41,637 bases of DNA from a bacterium (GTDB taxonomy: Bacteria; Patescibacteriota; Saccharimonadia; Saccharimonadales; SZUA-47): NCBI GenBank assembly GCA_030430915.1, contig JAUIKH010000005.1, positions 1 to 41,637 on the forward strand. The letters run 5' to 3'. Within the stretch, counting starts at the first letter, position 1. The number at the start of each line of letters is the position of its first letter. The notes beneath the pieces are model-generated. The model saw only the letters and a program-made list of their open reading frames with translations. It was not told the origin of the DNA and made no database searches. Positions 30,166 to 38,937 of the stretch are shown here, piece by piece. Made by a program: the position numbers and the translations under genes.

Positions 30166-32058
30166 ATGCCCGAAGAAGATAAAAATATCAATAGCGCAGA
30201 TAATATTGATATAAAAAGTGAAGAGTCTGAAAAAGATAACGATAAGTTTGTTGATAGTCTAGAGAAAGGTAACAATAATAGTAATATACCTAACGCTAAA
30301 TCAACAGAAGATTCAAATACTGGAAAAGTTGAAATAACAGCTGGGGTTGATGAACAGATATCTGAACTAAGCAATACTGAAACTGATAAAGCTGTTGATA
30401 AAATTGTCAGCGAAGAAAGTGATGAGTTGATGGAGGCTCAGGACAAAGAACGTGAAAGGCAATTCGCTCCTCCTGAAACTAAAAAGGGCATGTTTACAAA
30501 AATTAAAAGTGTTATTCATGCTTGGTGGGATAATAAAGTACTTAGGTATTCTACTTTTGTAGCTTTAGCAATATTTCTAACTGCATTAATTTTTATACCA
30601 ACTACAAGGTATTTGGCTTTAAATACATTTGGGGTCAGAGTAAGCTCTTCTATAACAGTTGTTGATAGTCAGACAGGATTACCTCTAAAGAATATACCCG
30701 TAAAATTGCAGAATCAGGAATTGCGGTCTGATGATGAAGGAAATGTTAATTTTTCTAATCTGAAACTTGGCAATTCCGATCTAGCAATAGATAAACTTGG
30801 GTATGCAGAATATACAAAAGACATTACGTTAGGCTGGGGCAGTAATCCTTTGGGTCCACAGCCTTTAGTAGCCACTGGGACACAATTTGTATTCAATCTG
30901 ACCGATTGGCTTGGCGGCGAGCCTGTAACCAATGCAGAAGCAACAAGCGGTGAAGACACAGCTAAATCAGACGATAACGGAAAAATTACGTTAACTGTTG
31001 GAGAGTTTAATCAAGACAGCATTGCGACAATTGTTGCCGAAGGCTATAGAGATGAGCTTATTAAGCTATCGGAACTAGCCCAACAAGAATTAGAAGTTAA
31101 AATGGTTCCTGCCAAAAAACACCCTTTTGTGAGTAATAGATCTGGTAAATACGATTTATACAAAATAGATGTTGACGGTAAAAATGAAGAAGTACTTCTA
31201 GCAGCAACAGGCGAAGAGCGGGAGGTACCTTACGTTTTACCGAGTCAAGAAAGTAACTTTGCAGCATTTGTGTCTTCAAGAGACGCGGAACAAAATAAGG
31301 ATGGATTCATACTGGATGGTTTATTCATTATAGATTTGATTAATGGTAAAACAGATAAAGTTACTAGATCTGAACAATTAGAGGTAGTGGGCTGGATTGG
31401 TAATAAGCTGCTGTATGTGGCAGTTGTAGAAGGTGTAAGTGCAGAAAACCCAGAACGCAGCAAAATATTTTCATATGATATAGACACCAAAGAAAGAATT
31501 GAGCTTGCTTCTTCTAACTATTTTAACGACGTAAAATTAGTGCAAGACAGAGTTTATTATGCTATTTCAGGGTTTGGAGTTCCTGCTAGCAAAGCTAAAA
31601 CGTTCTCTATTGATGCCAGCGGTAATGAAGAAAAAAACGAAGTAGATACTCAAACCTGGTCAATTATCAGGGCGGATTTCGAAACAATTGTATTTAACGC
31701 AATAAATCAGCAATGGTTTGAACAAAAGATTGACCAGACAGCTATAAAATTAGAGCAGGAGCCCGCTAAAAAGACAAATAGAAACTATGTTACTTCCCCT
31801 GATAAAAAGCTAGCTGCCTGGACCGATATAAGAGACGGAAAAGGTGTCTTGCTTAGCTACAATATTGAAGACAAAACAGATGATGTTTTGTTGACGCATT
31901 CGGGTTTAGACAATCCGATTTATTGGGTTAATGACAGCTATATTATTTATAGAATATCTAACAGTCAAGAGTCTGCTGATTACATATACAATTCAATAAG
32001 TGGAGATACTAATAAAATTTCCGATGTTGTTGGTAACAGATCTAGATATTTCTATTAA
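30166..32058 (+). CDS. Membrane-anchored protein with carboxypeptidase-regulatory-like and propeller domains
   Basis: 630 residues. The first 120 are acidic and disordered (Asp/Glu/Asn/Ser-rich). One transmembrane helix (about 131-155, TFVALAIFLTALIFIPTTRYL) puts the rest outside. A CarboxypepD_reg-like Ig fold follows (SITVVDSQTGLPLKNIPVKLQ, SDDEGNVNFSNLKLG), then a second one (DTAKSDDNGKITLTVG). The C-terminal 280 residues resemble TolB/WD-type propeller blades: HPFVSNRSGKYDLYKIDVDGKNEEVL, KLAAWTDIRDGKGVLLSYNIED, NPIYWVNDSYIIYR. A surface scaffold or binding role is likely. TAAAAT ends 6 nt before the ATG (leaderless arrangement). Confidence 0.85.
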   Translation: MPEEDKNINSADNIDIKSEESEKDNDKFVDSLEKGNNNSNIPNAKSTEDSNTGKVEITAGVDEQISELSNTETDKAVDKIVSEESDELMEAQDKERERQFAPPETKKGMFTKIKSVIHAWWDNKVLRYSTFVALAIFLTALIFIPTTRYLALNTFGVRVSSSITVVDSQTGLPLKNIPVKLQNQELRSDDEGNVNFSNLKLGNSDLAIDKLGYAEYTKDITLGWGSNPLGPQPLVATGTQFVFNLTDWLGGEPVTNAEATSGEDTAKSDDNGKITLTVGEFNQDSIATIVAEGYRDELIKLSELAQQELEVKMVPAKKHPFVSNRSGKYDLYKIDVDGKNEEVLLAATGEEREVPYVLPSQESNFAAFVSSRDAEQNKDGFILDGLFIIDLINGKTDKVTRSEQLEVVGWIGNKLLYVAVVEGVSAENPERSKIFSYDIDTKERIELASSNYFNDVKLVQDRVYYAISGFGVPASKAKTFSIDASGNEEKNEVDTQTWSIIRADFETIVFNAINQQWFEQKIDQTAIKLEQEPAKKTNRNYVTSPDKKLAAWTDIRDGKGVLLSYNIEDKTDDVLLTHSGLDNPIYWVNDSYIIYRISNSQESADYIYNSISGDTNKISDVVGNRSRYFY

Positions 32059-32088
32059 TAAAAATCAATAAGCTTATGCTACAATTAC

Positions 32089-32103
32089 CACATAATATGT
32101 GGG
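32089..32103. promoter_or_regulatory. Small perfect dyad at the start of the next transcript
   Basis: CCACAT-AAT-ATGTGG is a 15-base perfect palindrome lying just after a TACAAT -10 box (about 32081-32086), in the position of an operator at the transcription start. Confidence 0.4.
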
Positions 32104-32113
32104 GTATAAAAAT

Positions 32114-32752
32114 TTGAAAAAAACTGTACTGTTGGCTATTTTGTTTTTTCTTTCTGTGAGTGTTACTGTTCCTGGCATTATTTATGCACAGGAAAATAAT
32201 TCAGATGCTCAAGAAACTGTAGAAGATAATTTCAGCCAAGAAAAAATAAGAGCAAGAGTAGATACTTATAAAGAGTCCGCAAAAAACGATATTTCACAAT
32301 CGGAGTCGAAACGAATTGCATCTGTATGTAAAGATGCGCAAGTAAAACTCCAAACTGTTAAAGCAAGAGTCGATTCAGCAGCATCACAAAAAAAGGAAAA
32401 ATTAAACGGTTTAAGCACCAAGTTAGACGTACTATTACAAAAAATAAAAAAAACGTCTGTTGATACGTCGGAGATTGAGGCAATCATTGCACAAATAAGA
32501 AGTGAAAAAGAGCTACTAATAACAACACTATTAGATCATGAAACTACAGTAAATGACCTAGTTCTCATAGATTGCGAATCTGACCCCGAAGCATTTAAAG
32601 CGGCACTAGTTACTGCCAGAGAGCAAAGAAAAAATCTGCTAAGCCAATTAGATACATTCAAAAGTTTACTAAAGGAACAGCTTAAAACTAACCTGCAAAG
32701 TCTGAAAAGTAACTTAGCTAATCAAAATAATAATCCAAACAGTGAGGAATAG
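32114..32752 (+). CDS. Exported coiled-coil protein of unknown function
   Basis: 212 residues starting at TTG 32114 with GGGG about 10 nt upstream; a longer GTG start at 32099 is possible. A signal peptide (KKTVLLAILFFLSVSVTVPGIIYAQ) is followed by a mature domain of long helices with heptad-like patterns (EKIRARVDTYKESAKNDISQ, VKARVDSAASQKKEKLNG, EIEAIIAQIRSEKELLITTLL). It has one Cys in each half (VCKDA and IDCESD), possibly a disulphide. No family is recognised. The acidic anchored protein gene follows after 14 nt, and the two probably form an operon. Confidence 0.78.
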   Translation: MKKTVLLAILFFLSVSVTVPGIIYAQENNSDAQETVEDNFSQEKIRARVDTYKESAKNDISQSESKRIASVCKDAQVKLQTVKARVDSAASQKKEKLNGLSTKLDVLLQKIKKTSVDTSEIEAIIAQIRSEKELLITTLLDHETTVNDLVLIDCESDPEAFKAALVTAREQRKNLLSQLDTFKSLLKEQLKTNLQSLKSNLANQNNNPNSEE

Positions 32753-32766
32753 ATAAGGATTTAACA

Positions 32767-33675
32767 ATGGAAGAATCAGAAGATAACCAAAATATAAAAG
32801 TGGAAGACTCATCTATTAACACGGATATTAATAATGAAAGCCCAGAAGAAATTATAACTGTTAAAACACCGCCTAAAACAGAAGAAGTTAACCAAACTGA
32901 AATACAAGAAGGTGGAGATGTACCTGTCAGTAAAACCATTGATGTTTCAGATGCGTCTTTAGAAGACATAAACAAGGATGAAATTGCGGAAACTAATCCT
33001 GCAGATAAACTAGACGAAGAAACAGTAAAAGAACAAGCTGTAAATCAAAACAGTAATGATAATAGTGATGAAAAATTAAGTGAAGTAGGTGATAAACAGC
33101 CATCAGAAGATATACAGGTTAAAAGTTCAGAAAGCTTGGATCTGCCGCCTGCACCTACACCAATTTCAAACAGTCAACAACAGACAGCACAAGAAGATAA
33201 AGAAAAAAATTCAGACACTGATGGGTCTGAAAATAATCAAACAGAGGATATGCAAGCCAAGAGACAAGCTTTAAATGCTGCATTAGAAAATGAAATCAAC
33301 AAAACTGAACATCCTGAAGAAGATAAAGATAAACCACTTGCTGACACAAAACCAGCTGAAGTAGGAGTTTCTGCTTCACAGATGAAGAAAAAATCTAAGT
33401 CTCACCATAATAATAAGAAACTAGCAGCGGTAGTTGTGGTAGTCGTCGCATTTTTACTAGCAGGTGTGGCTGTTTACGTTTATTTGAGTACCAATAGCAA
33501 TACACAACAAGCTAATGTAGTAACTCCAAATAATAATGTATCTCAAGAGAGCAGCCCCGCAGACATCAGTGATATAGATGAAATTGAATCCGAAATACAC
33601 AGTACCATTAATTCTTTGAATAGCGAAGAAGAATTCAGTGATGATAGTTTTTCTGATGCATCACTAGGCTTATAA
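32767..33675 (+). CDS. Acidic, largely disordered membrane-anchored protein
   Basis: 302 residues. Residues 1-205 are extremely rich in Glu, Asp, Asn, Gln, Ser and Lys with no fold visible. A Lys/His patch (MKKKSKSHHNNKK) is followed by one transmembrane helix (about 219-240, LAAVVVVVVAFLLAGVAVYVYL) and a short Ser/Asn/Glu tail outside. The layout resembles other anchored proteins in this window (4277-4843, 30166-32058), suggesting a lineage-specific class. Function is unknown. Confidence 0.75.
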   Translation: MEESEDNQNIKVEDSSINTDINNESPEEIITVKTPPKTEEVNQTEIQEGGDVPVSKTIDVSDASLEDINKDEIAETNPADKLDEETVKEQAVNQNSNDNSDEKLSEVGDKQPSEDIQVKSSESLDLPPAPTPISNSQQQTAQEDKEKNSDTDGSENNQTEDMQAKRQALNAALENEINKTEHPEEDKDKPLADTKPAEVGVSASQMKKKSKSHHNNKKLAAVVVVVVAFLLAGVAVYVYLSTNSNTQQANVVTPNNNVSQESSPADISDIDEIESEIHSTINSLNSEEEFSDDSFSDASLGL

Positions 33676-33710
33676 AATTTAGGCTGAGTTTATAAATCTT
33701 TGATTCAGAA

Positions 33711-34547
33711 TTATTTTTTTTGGTGTACAACTAATTGTGGGAACGGTATCTCAATACCTTGCTTATCAAAAGCAATCTTCAATCTCTTTCTTAGTTCCCC
33801 TGTTACTCGCCATTGTTGCATTGGCTGAGTTTTACCGACTATTTTAATCATAATTGCAGAGTCAGCAAAATCATCCACTCGCATGAACGTAGGAGCCTCA
33901 ATTATGTCATCCTTCCATTCTTCATCATTCTGCATATCTTCGCCGATTTTATTTACTAGCTTTTCAAGTTTTTCAATATCAGTACTATATCCTACGCCCA
34001 TATCTAAGTTAACATTGGCAAACTCCATAGTCATATTGGTTGCTATTTTTATTTCACCGTTAGAAATATGATGAACCATGCCATCTAGATCTCGAAGAAC
34101 AGTTTCTCTCAGTGTTATTTCCTCTACCACACCTGAAACTTCCTTGTTAATTTCAACAACATCACCCACACGGTAATGGTTCTCTACGAGTATGAAAAAA
34201 CCTGACAGGAAATCTTCTACCATCGATTGAGCTCCAAAACCCAAGGCTACACCTGCAATACCAGCTCCGGCTAGAAGAGGCGCTATGTCTATTCCAAGCT
34301 CAGATAAGATCAAAAGAAAGGCAATAACCCAAATAATTCCTCTAACTGCTGCGTTTAAAGTGCTAATCAGGGTGTCTTTTCTTTGAACTTCTTCTCTTTT
34401 ATTTTTGTATTTTTCTGATCTTAGAGATTTATCTATTACTTTTCTAACTGCCGTCATAGCAAAATTATGAGCTATCATTGCTAATGCTATTATTAGTCCA
34501 ATACTGAACACATGACTTTTTAAGAAATTAATTATTGTGTCTATCAT
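33711..34547 (-). CDS. mscS: Small-conductance mechanosensitive channel (MscS)
   Basis: 278 residues from the ATG at 34547. TATACT ends exactly 7 nt upstream of it, so this start is preferred over ATG at 34553 or longer forms. Three N-terminal helices end in the pore helix: LLAGAGIAGVALGFGAQSMVEDFLSGFFILVE, with the Gly/Ala packing of TM3. The beta domain follows: YRVGDVVEINKEVSGVVEEITLRETVLRDLDG and the conserved HHISNGEI. The C-terminal part, with GELRKRLKIAFDKQGIEIPFPQ, is typical. The channel releases solutes under osmotic downshock. It is divergent from the MazG operon. Confidence 0.95.
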   Translation of the reverse strand: MIDTIINFLKSHVFSIGLIIALAMIAHNFAMTAVRKVIDKSLRSEKYKNKREEVQRKDTLISTLNAAVRGIIWVIAFLLILSELGIDIAPLLAGAGIAGVALGFGAQSMVEDFLSGFFILVENHYRVGDVVEINKEVSGVVEEITLRETVLRDLDGMVHHISNGEIKIATNMTMEFANVNLDMGVGYSTDIEKLEKLVNKIGEDMQNDEEWKDDIIEAPTFMRVDDFADSAIMIKIVGKTQPMQQWRVTGELRKRLKIAFDKQGIEIPFPQLVVHQKK

Positions 34548-34604
34548 TAACATTAGTATAACAAAAACTTTATAAGCTATGATATATGAAAGAGGAGTAA
34601 AAAA

Positions 34605-34952
34605 ATGACATTTGATGAATACCAAAAACAAGCCATAACTACAGAGTTAATGGAAAGAGGTAAAGACGTAAGCGCAAACGACCCAGCAATGGTTGCCAAA
34701 GTTCTAGGATTAGTGGGTGAAGCAGGAGAGGTAGCAGAAAAATTTAAAAAAATTGTTAGAGACAAAAAGGGAGTTATAAGCGATGAAGAAAAAACTGAAA
34801 TAGCTAAGGAGCTAGGTGATGTGTTGTGGTATTTGAGCGCAATAAGTGACTATTTAGAAGTAAACCTTGAAGAAGTTGCAAAAACAAATCTCAATAAGCT
34901 ATTTGATAGACGTGAGCGCGGCAAAGCTAGAGGTAGCGGAGACAATCGATGA
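34605..34952 (+). CDS. MazG-like nucleotide pyrophosphohydrolase
   Basis: 115 residues, the size of single-domain MazG-like enzymes. The Mg2+-binding pattern EXXE...EXXD is visible in GLVGEAGEVAEKFKK and IAKELGDVLWYLSAI. It hydrolyses nucleoside triphosphates to monophosphates and pyrophosphate, presumably cleaning non-canonical nucleotides. The N-terminus TFDEYQKQA is typical of the MazG-like family. A good ribosome site, AGAGGAG, precedes the ATG. Its stop overlaps the next gene by ATGA, giving a three-gene operon: MazG, Nudix, PCD. Confidence 0.92.
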   Translation: MTFDEYQKQAITTELMERGKDVSANDPAMVAKVLGLVGEAGEVAEKFKKIVRDKKGVISDEEKTEIAKELGDVLWYLSAISDYLEVNLEEVAKTNLNKLFDRRERGKARGSGDNR

Positions 34953-35398
34953 GCTATGATACTCAAAGACCGCACATTGCGTCCTACGTTATATTTAAAA
35001 ATGAAGAAGGAAAAGTTGCGTTTGTCCTAAGGAGCAATACAAGTTGGATGAACAACTTCTACAGCTTACCTTCAGGCAAAATAGAAACTGATGAATCCGC
35101 ACTAAAAGCAGCAATAAGAGAGGCAAAAGAAGAGGTTGGAGTAAGCATTAAAGAAAAAGATTTAAGGCATTTACTGACAACACATAGGAAGAACGAAGGT
35201 GATCATGCTCCAGAATGGATAGATATCTATTTTGAAGCCAGCGCATGGCAAGGTGAGTTGTATAATGCAGAGCCTGAAATGCATTCTAAGCTTGAGTGGC
35301 TTGATCCTGATAATCTGCCAAATAATACAGTAGATAATGTAAAGGCGGATTTTAGGGCTATAAAAGAAGGGAGAACATACAATGAGTTTGGCTGGTAA
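34949..35398 (+). CDS. Nudix hydrolase
   Basis: 149 residues. The Nudix box GX5EX7REUXEEXGU is complete (GKIETDESALKAAIREAKE then EVGV, about residues 44-66). Surrounding features (RPHIASYVIFKNEEGKVAFVLRSNTSW, SLPSGKIE) fit MutT/NUDT1-like NTP or nucleoside diphosphate-X hydrolases. It overlaps the MazG stop by 4 bases and the following PCD gene by 17 bases, so translation is coupled. Together with MazG it suggests nucleotide-pool sanitation; the substrate cannot be told from sequence. Confidence 0.93.
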   Translation: MSYDTQRPHIASYVIFKNEEGKVAFVLRSNTSWMNNFYSLPSGKIETDESALKAAIREAKEEVGVSIKEKDLRHLLTTHRKNEGDHAPEWIDIYFEASAWQGELYNAEPEMHSKLEWLDPDNLPNNTVDNVKADFRAIKEGRTYNEFGW

Positions 35399-35648
35399 AA
35401 AATGGAAAGAGGTCGACTACTTTCCTGACAAAAAATCACAAAAGGCTCTAATAAAGGATTTTAATTTTAATGATTTTAAGGAAGCGTTAAAGTTTGTAAA
35501 TGACGTAGGGAATTTAGCAGAGCAAGCCAACCATCATCCCGATATAAATTTTGGTTGGGGATATGTTCGTATTTGGCTTACATCACACAGTGAACACTCA
35601 ATTACAGAAAAAGACCACGAGTTAGCCGCTAAAATAGATCTTCTTTAA
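35382..35648 (+). CDS. Pterin-4a-carbinolamine dehydratase family protein
   Basis: 88 residues, near the usual PCD/DCoH size. The active-site block EQANHHPDINFGWGYVRIWLTSH, with the HHPD motif, and the C-terminal ITEKDHELAAKIDLL are diagnostic. The classic reaction dehydrates 4a-hydroxytetrahydropterin formed by aromatic amino-acid hydroxylases; no such hydroxylase is visible here, and in bacteria PCD proteins also act in molybdopterin or as folding/regulatory partners. It overlaps the Nudix gene by 17 bases, and its 3' end overlaps the convergent Mur ligase gene by 20 bases. Confidence 0.93.
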   Translation: MSLAGKKWKEVDYFPDKKSQKALIKDFNFNDFKEALKFVNDVGNLAEQANHHPDINFGWGYVRIWLTSHSEHSITEKDHELAAKIDLL

Positions 35649-36948
35649 GATTTTTAGTATATTCACTTTTTGGGAAGTTTACTCTTAACCATTCGTCTAA
35701 ACTGCCTCCACCACCAGCCGAAAAGCATAAAACCATATCTCCAGATGCTGTATGGTCTGTTATGGCTTGTTTCAGGTCTGAGTCTAGTTTGGCTGGTTGT
35801 TTAAGTGCTGGTTTCTTGATAAGTTCACATAGTTTTTCTGGGGTTAACATCTCTAGATTTTTATCTTCACGGGCTAGATAGCTAGGCACCACATATAATT
35901 TCTTTACTCCTGCAAATATGTTTTCTAGCGAATCTTTAATGAAATGCTGTCTTGTATTGTGCAATCCTTCATATACAACAACTACATTAAACCCTGCCAC
36001 TTCGTGAGCCAGCTGTAGGGCGCCTAGTATTTTTTCTGGCGTATGTGCATAGTCACTATATAGATTTGGCACTATTTCTTCAAACCTGCGTGATATTCCT
36101 GGGAAATTATTAATAATGTCTACCATTTCATTATAATTTGCTAATCCTAATTTTTCTAAGGCTACCATGGCTGCATGGGCATCAGCTCGGTTAACTTTAC
36201 CCATTAGTTTTATATGGTTTAGGTCTGTGTTCGAAGCCAATACGACATTATTTATGCCAGAAGTTTGACCAATTTTCTCAGCATCTTCGTACCAAATTAT
36301 GGATTTTCTTGACTGGTTTAAAAATTTTACAAAGGCCGTATAGTACTCCTCGCGAGTCGGATAAATATCTGGATGATCATAATCTATGCCTGAAATTACA
36401 GAAAGTTCTGGGTTAAAGCTTAAAAAATTATGATCGTATTCATCGGCCTCGTAGACAAAATATGTAGAATTCGGGTTAAACTCTCCCATGTTGCCAAAGC
36501 CCAACATAGCTCCTACTGAATAACTGACATCAATACCTAAGTTTTTAAATAGCCATACAACCATAGCTGTTGTCGTAGTTTTGCCGTGAGTGCCAGCAAC
36601 AGCTACCATTTTCTGATTTTTTATTTGAATAAGTTTGTTTAAAAACTCATCTCGTTTTGTTGAAATTATATTTTTCTTTTTGGCAAAAACTAGTTCTGGG
36701 TGTTTAGAATTTTCTTTAGATATTGCTGAAGAATAAACAAACCAATCAATGTTATTCATGGAGTGAATTTGCTCTATAGAATGTTTATCCTGTCCAATAT
36801 GTATCGATGTTATGCCTTGTGACTTCAAATAGTCTATGTACTTACTATTTTGTTTATCAGAACCAGAAACTTCAAAACCTGCTTGTTTAGCAATTAAGGC
36901 AAGAGGTCCTAATCCAGCTCCGCCAATACCACAGAAAAATACATGCAT
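35629..36948 (-). CDS. murC: Mur ligase, UDP-N-acetylmuramate--L-alanine ligase type
   Basis: 439 residues from the ATG at 36948. A perfect TATAAT ends 6 nt upstream, which makes this second Met the true start and the transcript leaderless; the first Met, six residues upstream, would overlap the -10 box. The N-terminal Rossmann domain reads MHVFFCGIGGAGLGPLALIA (MurC/Mpl type). The ATP loop is GTHGKTTTTAMVV (about residue 112), the Mg2+-binding region FVYEADEYDHNFL, then SGIDYDHPDIYPTREEY, and the substrate block YSDYAHTPEKI. MurC adds L-Ala to UDP-MurNAc; the related Mpl adds a tripeptide, and sequence alone slightly favours MurC. Confidence 0.85.
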   Translation of the reverse strand: MHVFFCGIGGAGLGPLALIAKQAGFEVSGSDKQNSKYIDYLKSQGITSIHIGQDKHSIEQIHSMNNIDWFVYSSAISKENSKHPELVFAKKKNIISTKRDEFLNKLIQIKNQKMVAVAGTHGKTTTTAMVVWLFKNLGIDVSYSVGAMLGFGNMGEFNPNSTYFVYEADEYDHNFLSFNPELSVISGIDYDHPDIYPTREEYYTAFVKFLNQSRKSIIWYEDAEKIGQTSGINNVVLASNTDLNHIKLMGKVNRADAHAAMVALEKLGLANYNEMVDIINNFPGISRRFEEIVPNLYSDYAHTPEKILGALQLAHEVAGFNVVVVYEGLHNTRQHFIKDSLENIFAGVKKLYVVPSYLAREDKNLEMLTPEKLCELIKKPALKQPAKLDSDLKQAITDHTASGDMVLCFSAGGGGSLDEWLRVNFPKSEYTKNLKEDLF

Positions 36949-37036
36949 ATAATCATTATACTTCATGCTTATTATTAGAGTAACTATAAAAAATCTGAAT
37001 TCTGCTATAATTAAACAAAACCAGAGTAAAAGAAAA

Positions 37037-38242
37037 ATGATAAAAAAACATATTCACAAAACCGTTATAAAGCATCATACATGGCGCAATGATAAACATG
37101 ATGAGCTAACTGAAATATATTCGTCCATTGCTATAAGAAGCATAGGTTTCGGTATGATAGGCATATTTATTCCTATCTATCTGTATGATTTGGGTTTTGC
37201 AGTTCAAGAAATATTTCTTTTTTATGCCTATTTTTTCATATTTAGAATACCGCTAAGCTTTATTGGAGGAAGAATTGTGGGTCAGTTAGGTCCCAAGCAT
37301 TCAATTGCTATCAGCACAATAATGAGCATAATTTTTCTTAGCCTATTGATATCTCTATCATTAGTGGGCTGGCCGTTGCTATTATTAGCTTTAGTGTTTA
37401 CTTCTGCCAATGGACTGTTCTTTATTGCGTTACACACTGATTTTTCAAAAGTCAAGGATAAAAAGCATGGCGGTAAAGAACTCGGTTGGTTAACTATATT
37501 TCAAGACATTGGTAGTGCCGCTGGGCCAATAGTTGGTGGGGTTATAGCATCGGTGTTTTATCCAGAGTTTTCAATTGTCATTGCAATATTTGCACTACTT
37601 GCTTCTCTTATACCTCTATTTATAACTAATGAACCCGTCAAAGTACATCAACATTTAAAATACAAAGGATTTGGCTTAAAGAGACACGTAAAAAACTTTA
37701 TTGCAATTAGTTCTTTGAATATACAAGTTGTTAGTAATAAACTTTTGTGGCCTTTATTTTTAGCGTTAGTAGTTTTTGCTGACCAGAAGTATGCAAAGTT
37801 GGGAATTATTGTTGGGGTATCAGTATTTATAGCAATATTTAGTGCTCATATGTTCGGCAAATTTATAGATAACAAAAAGGGATTATATTTATTAAGGTAC
37901 GGAGTTGCGATGAATACATTGCTAAGTTTAGTCAGGGGGCTAATTTCGACAACAGGAGGTGCTATTGCGGTTAATATTCTTGAAAAACCTGTAATCCTGT
38001 CATATAGGATGCCTTTAGTAAAGGCTTTATATGATAGCACTGATAATTATGAGGGACATCGAATTGTTTACTTAGTTTGGTTTGAGGTTTACGTTGCCAT
38101 TGCCAAAGCAATATTTTGCATTTTTTTATTTATACTATGTTTTTTTATTGACCCATTTGAAGTACTTAAATTAGGTTTTTTGATTGCAGGTATTACAGGA
38201 ATTTTAATGTTAAAACAAAATTTCAGCACCTTAAGACCCTAG
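37037..38242 (+). CDS. Major facilitator superfamily transporter
   Basis: 401 residues from the ATG at 37037; TATAAT lies about 25 bases upstream. About twelve hydrophobic helices in two halves with a basic central loop (FITNEPVKVHQHLKYKGFGLKRHVKNF). Helix 2-3 has GGRIVGQLGPKHSIAIS, matching the MFS loop pattern GxxxDxxGxk loosely. Substrate is unknown; efflux of small molecules is the commonest role for this size. The N-terminus is His/Lys-rich (MIKKHIHKTVIKHHTW). It is divergent from the Mur ligase. Confidence 0.85.
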   Translation: MIKKHIHKTVIKHHTWRNDKHDELTEIYSSIAIRSIGFGMIGIFIPIYLYDLGFAVQEIFLFYAYFFIFRIPLSFIGGRIVGQLGPKHSIAISTIMSIIFLSLLISLSLVGWPLLLLALVFTSANGLFFIALHTDFSKVKDKKHGGKELGWLTIFQDIGSAAGPIVGGVIASVFYPEFSIVIAIFALLASLIPLFITNEPVKVHQHLKYKGFGLKRHVKNFIAISSLNIQVVSNKLLWPLFLALVVFADQKYAKLGIIVGVSVFIAIFSAHMFGKFIDNKKGLYLLRYGVAMNTLLSLVRGLISTTGGAIAVNILEKPVILSYRMPLVKALYDSTDNYEGHRIVYLVWFEVYVAIAKAIFCIFLFILCFFIDPFEVLKLGFLIAGITGILMLKQNFSTLRP

Positions 38243-38284
38243 ACATGCATAATTATTGTATTTTTTCTAATGTATAATTAGCTT

Positions 38285-38887
38285 ATGTTAAAAAAGACTA
38301 GCGGCAATAAGAACCCATTAATAAAAATCTTTATTTTCGGAACCATTAGTTTATTATTTGGATTTTTGTTTGTATTTGGTTTGATAAATAACTCTAACGG
38401 TGCTGTTGAGCGATATAATAAGCTAATTGCTGTTGATAAAGCTGGAGGAGATGTAGAAAGCGCTTTAAATGAACTAAGGACCTATATTTACTCTCACATG
38501 AACACCGAATTAGGCGGTCCAAACGGGATATATCCACCAGTGCAACTAAAAGGCACTTACGAGAGACTAACGCAAGCTGAACAACAAAAGGCAAAGCAGG
38601 TTAATGATAATTTGTATTCAGAAGCTCAAAGATTTTGTGAGGCCAATGGGTCCCAAGGCTTTTCAGGCCGCAATAGAATTGATTGTATAAATAAGTATGT
38701 TGATGATAACGGCGTAACAGCCGAACCAATTGATGATTCTCTTTATAAATATGATTTTGTTTCACCGATATGGTCGCCAGATCTAGCTGGATTTAGCTTA
38801 ATTATATTTATAGCATTCCTATTAATCACAATTTACTATACGTTTGTTTATTTTAGAATTAGATACATGGTTAATATTGGAAAGTAA
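38285..38887 (+). CDS. Membrane protein with large extracytoplasmic loop, unknown function
   Basis: 200 residues. An N-terminal helix (about 13-38) and a C-terminal helix (about 165-190, FSLIIFIAFLLITIYYTFVYF) flank an extracytoplasmic loop. The loop contains SALNELRTYIYSHMNTELGGPNGIYPPVQLKGTYER and two Cys (RFCEANGSQGF, RIDCINKY) likely joined by a disulphide. The HMNTxLGGPNGIYPPVQL stretch looks conserved, as seen in uncharacterised Saccharibacteria proteins. TATAAT ends 6 nt before the ATG (leaderless). A bidirectional terminator follows. Confidence 0.78.
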   Translation: MLKKTSGNKNPLIKIFIFGTISLLFGFLFVFGLINNSNGAVERYNKLIAVDKAGGDVESALNELRTYIYSHMNTELGGPNGIYPPVQLKGTYERLTQAEQQKAKQVNDNLYSEAQRFCEANGSQGFSGRNRIDCINKYVDDNGVTAEPIDDSLYKYDFVSPIWSPDLAGFSLIIFIAFLLITIYYTFVYFRIRYMVNIGK

Positions 38888-38915
38888 AAACACCTACGAT
38901 TTTGGTAGGTGTTTT
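38887..38915. terminator. Bidirectional terminator
   Basis: AAAACACCTAC (38887-38897) and GTAGGTGTTTT (38905-38915) form an 11-bp stem with a short T-rich loop; A and T runs flank it on both sides. It serves the plus-strand gene before it and the minus-strand gene after it. Confidence 0.88.
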
Positions 38916-38937
38916 ATACTATTTAGCTATCCTCTAG

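Noticed and set aside
38747-38757. Single AAATATGATTT 11-mer as a third copy of the 33-bp repeat
   Set aside because: Only one 11-mer unit is present within a coding region, which can easily arise by chance in AT-rich DNA.
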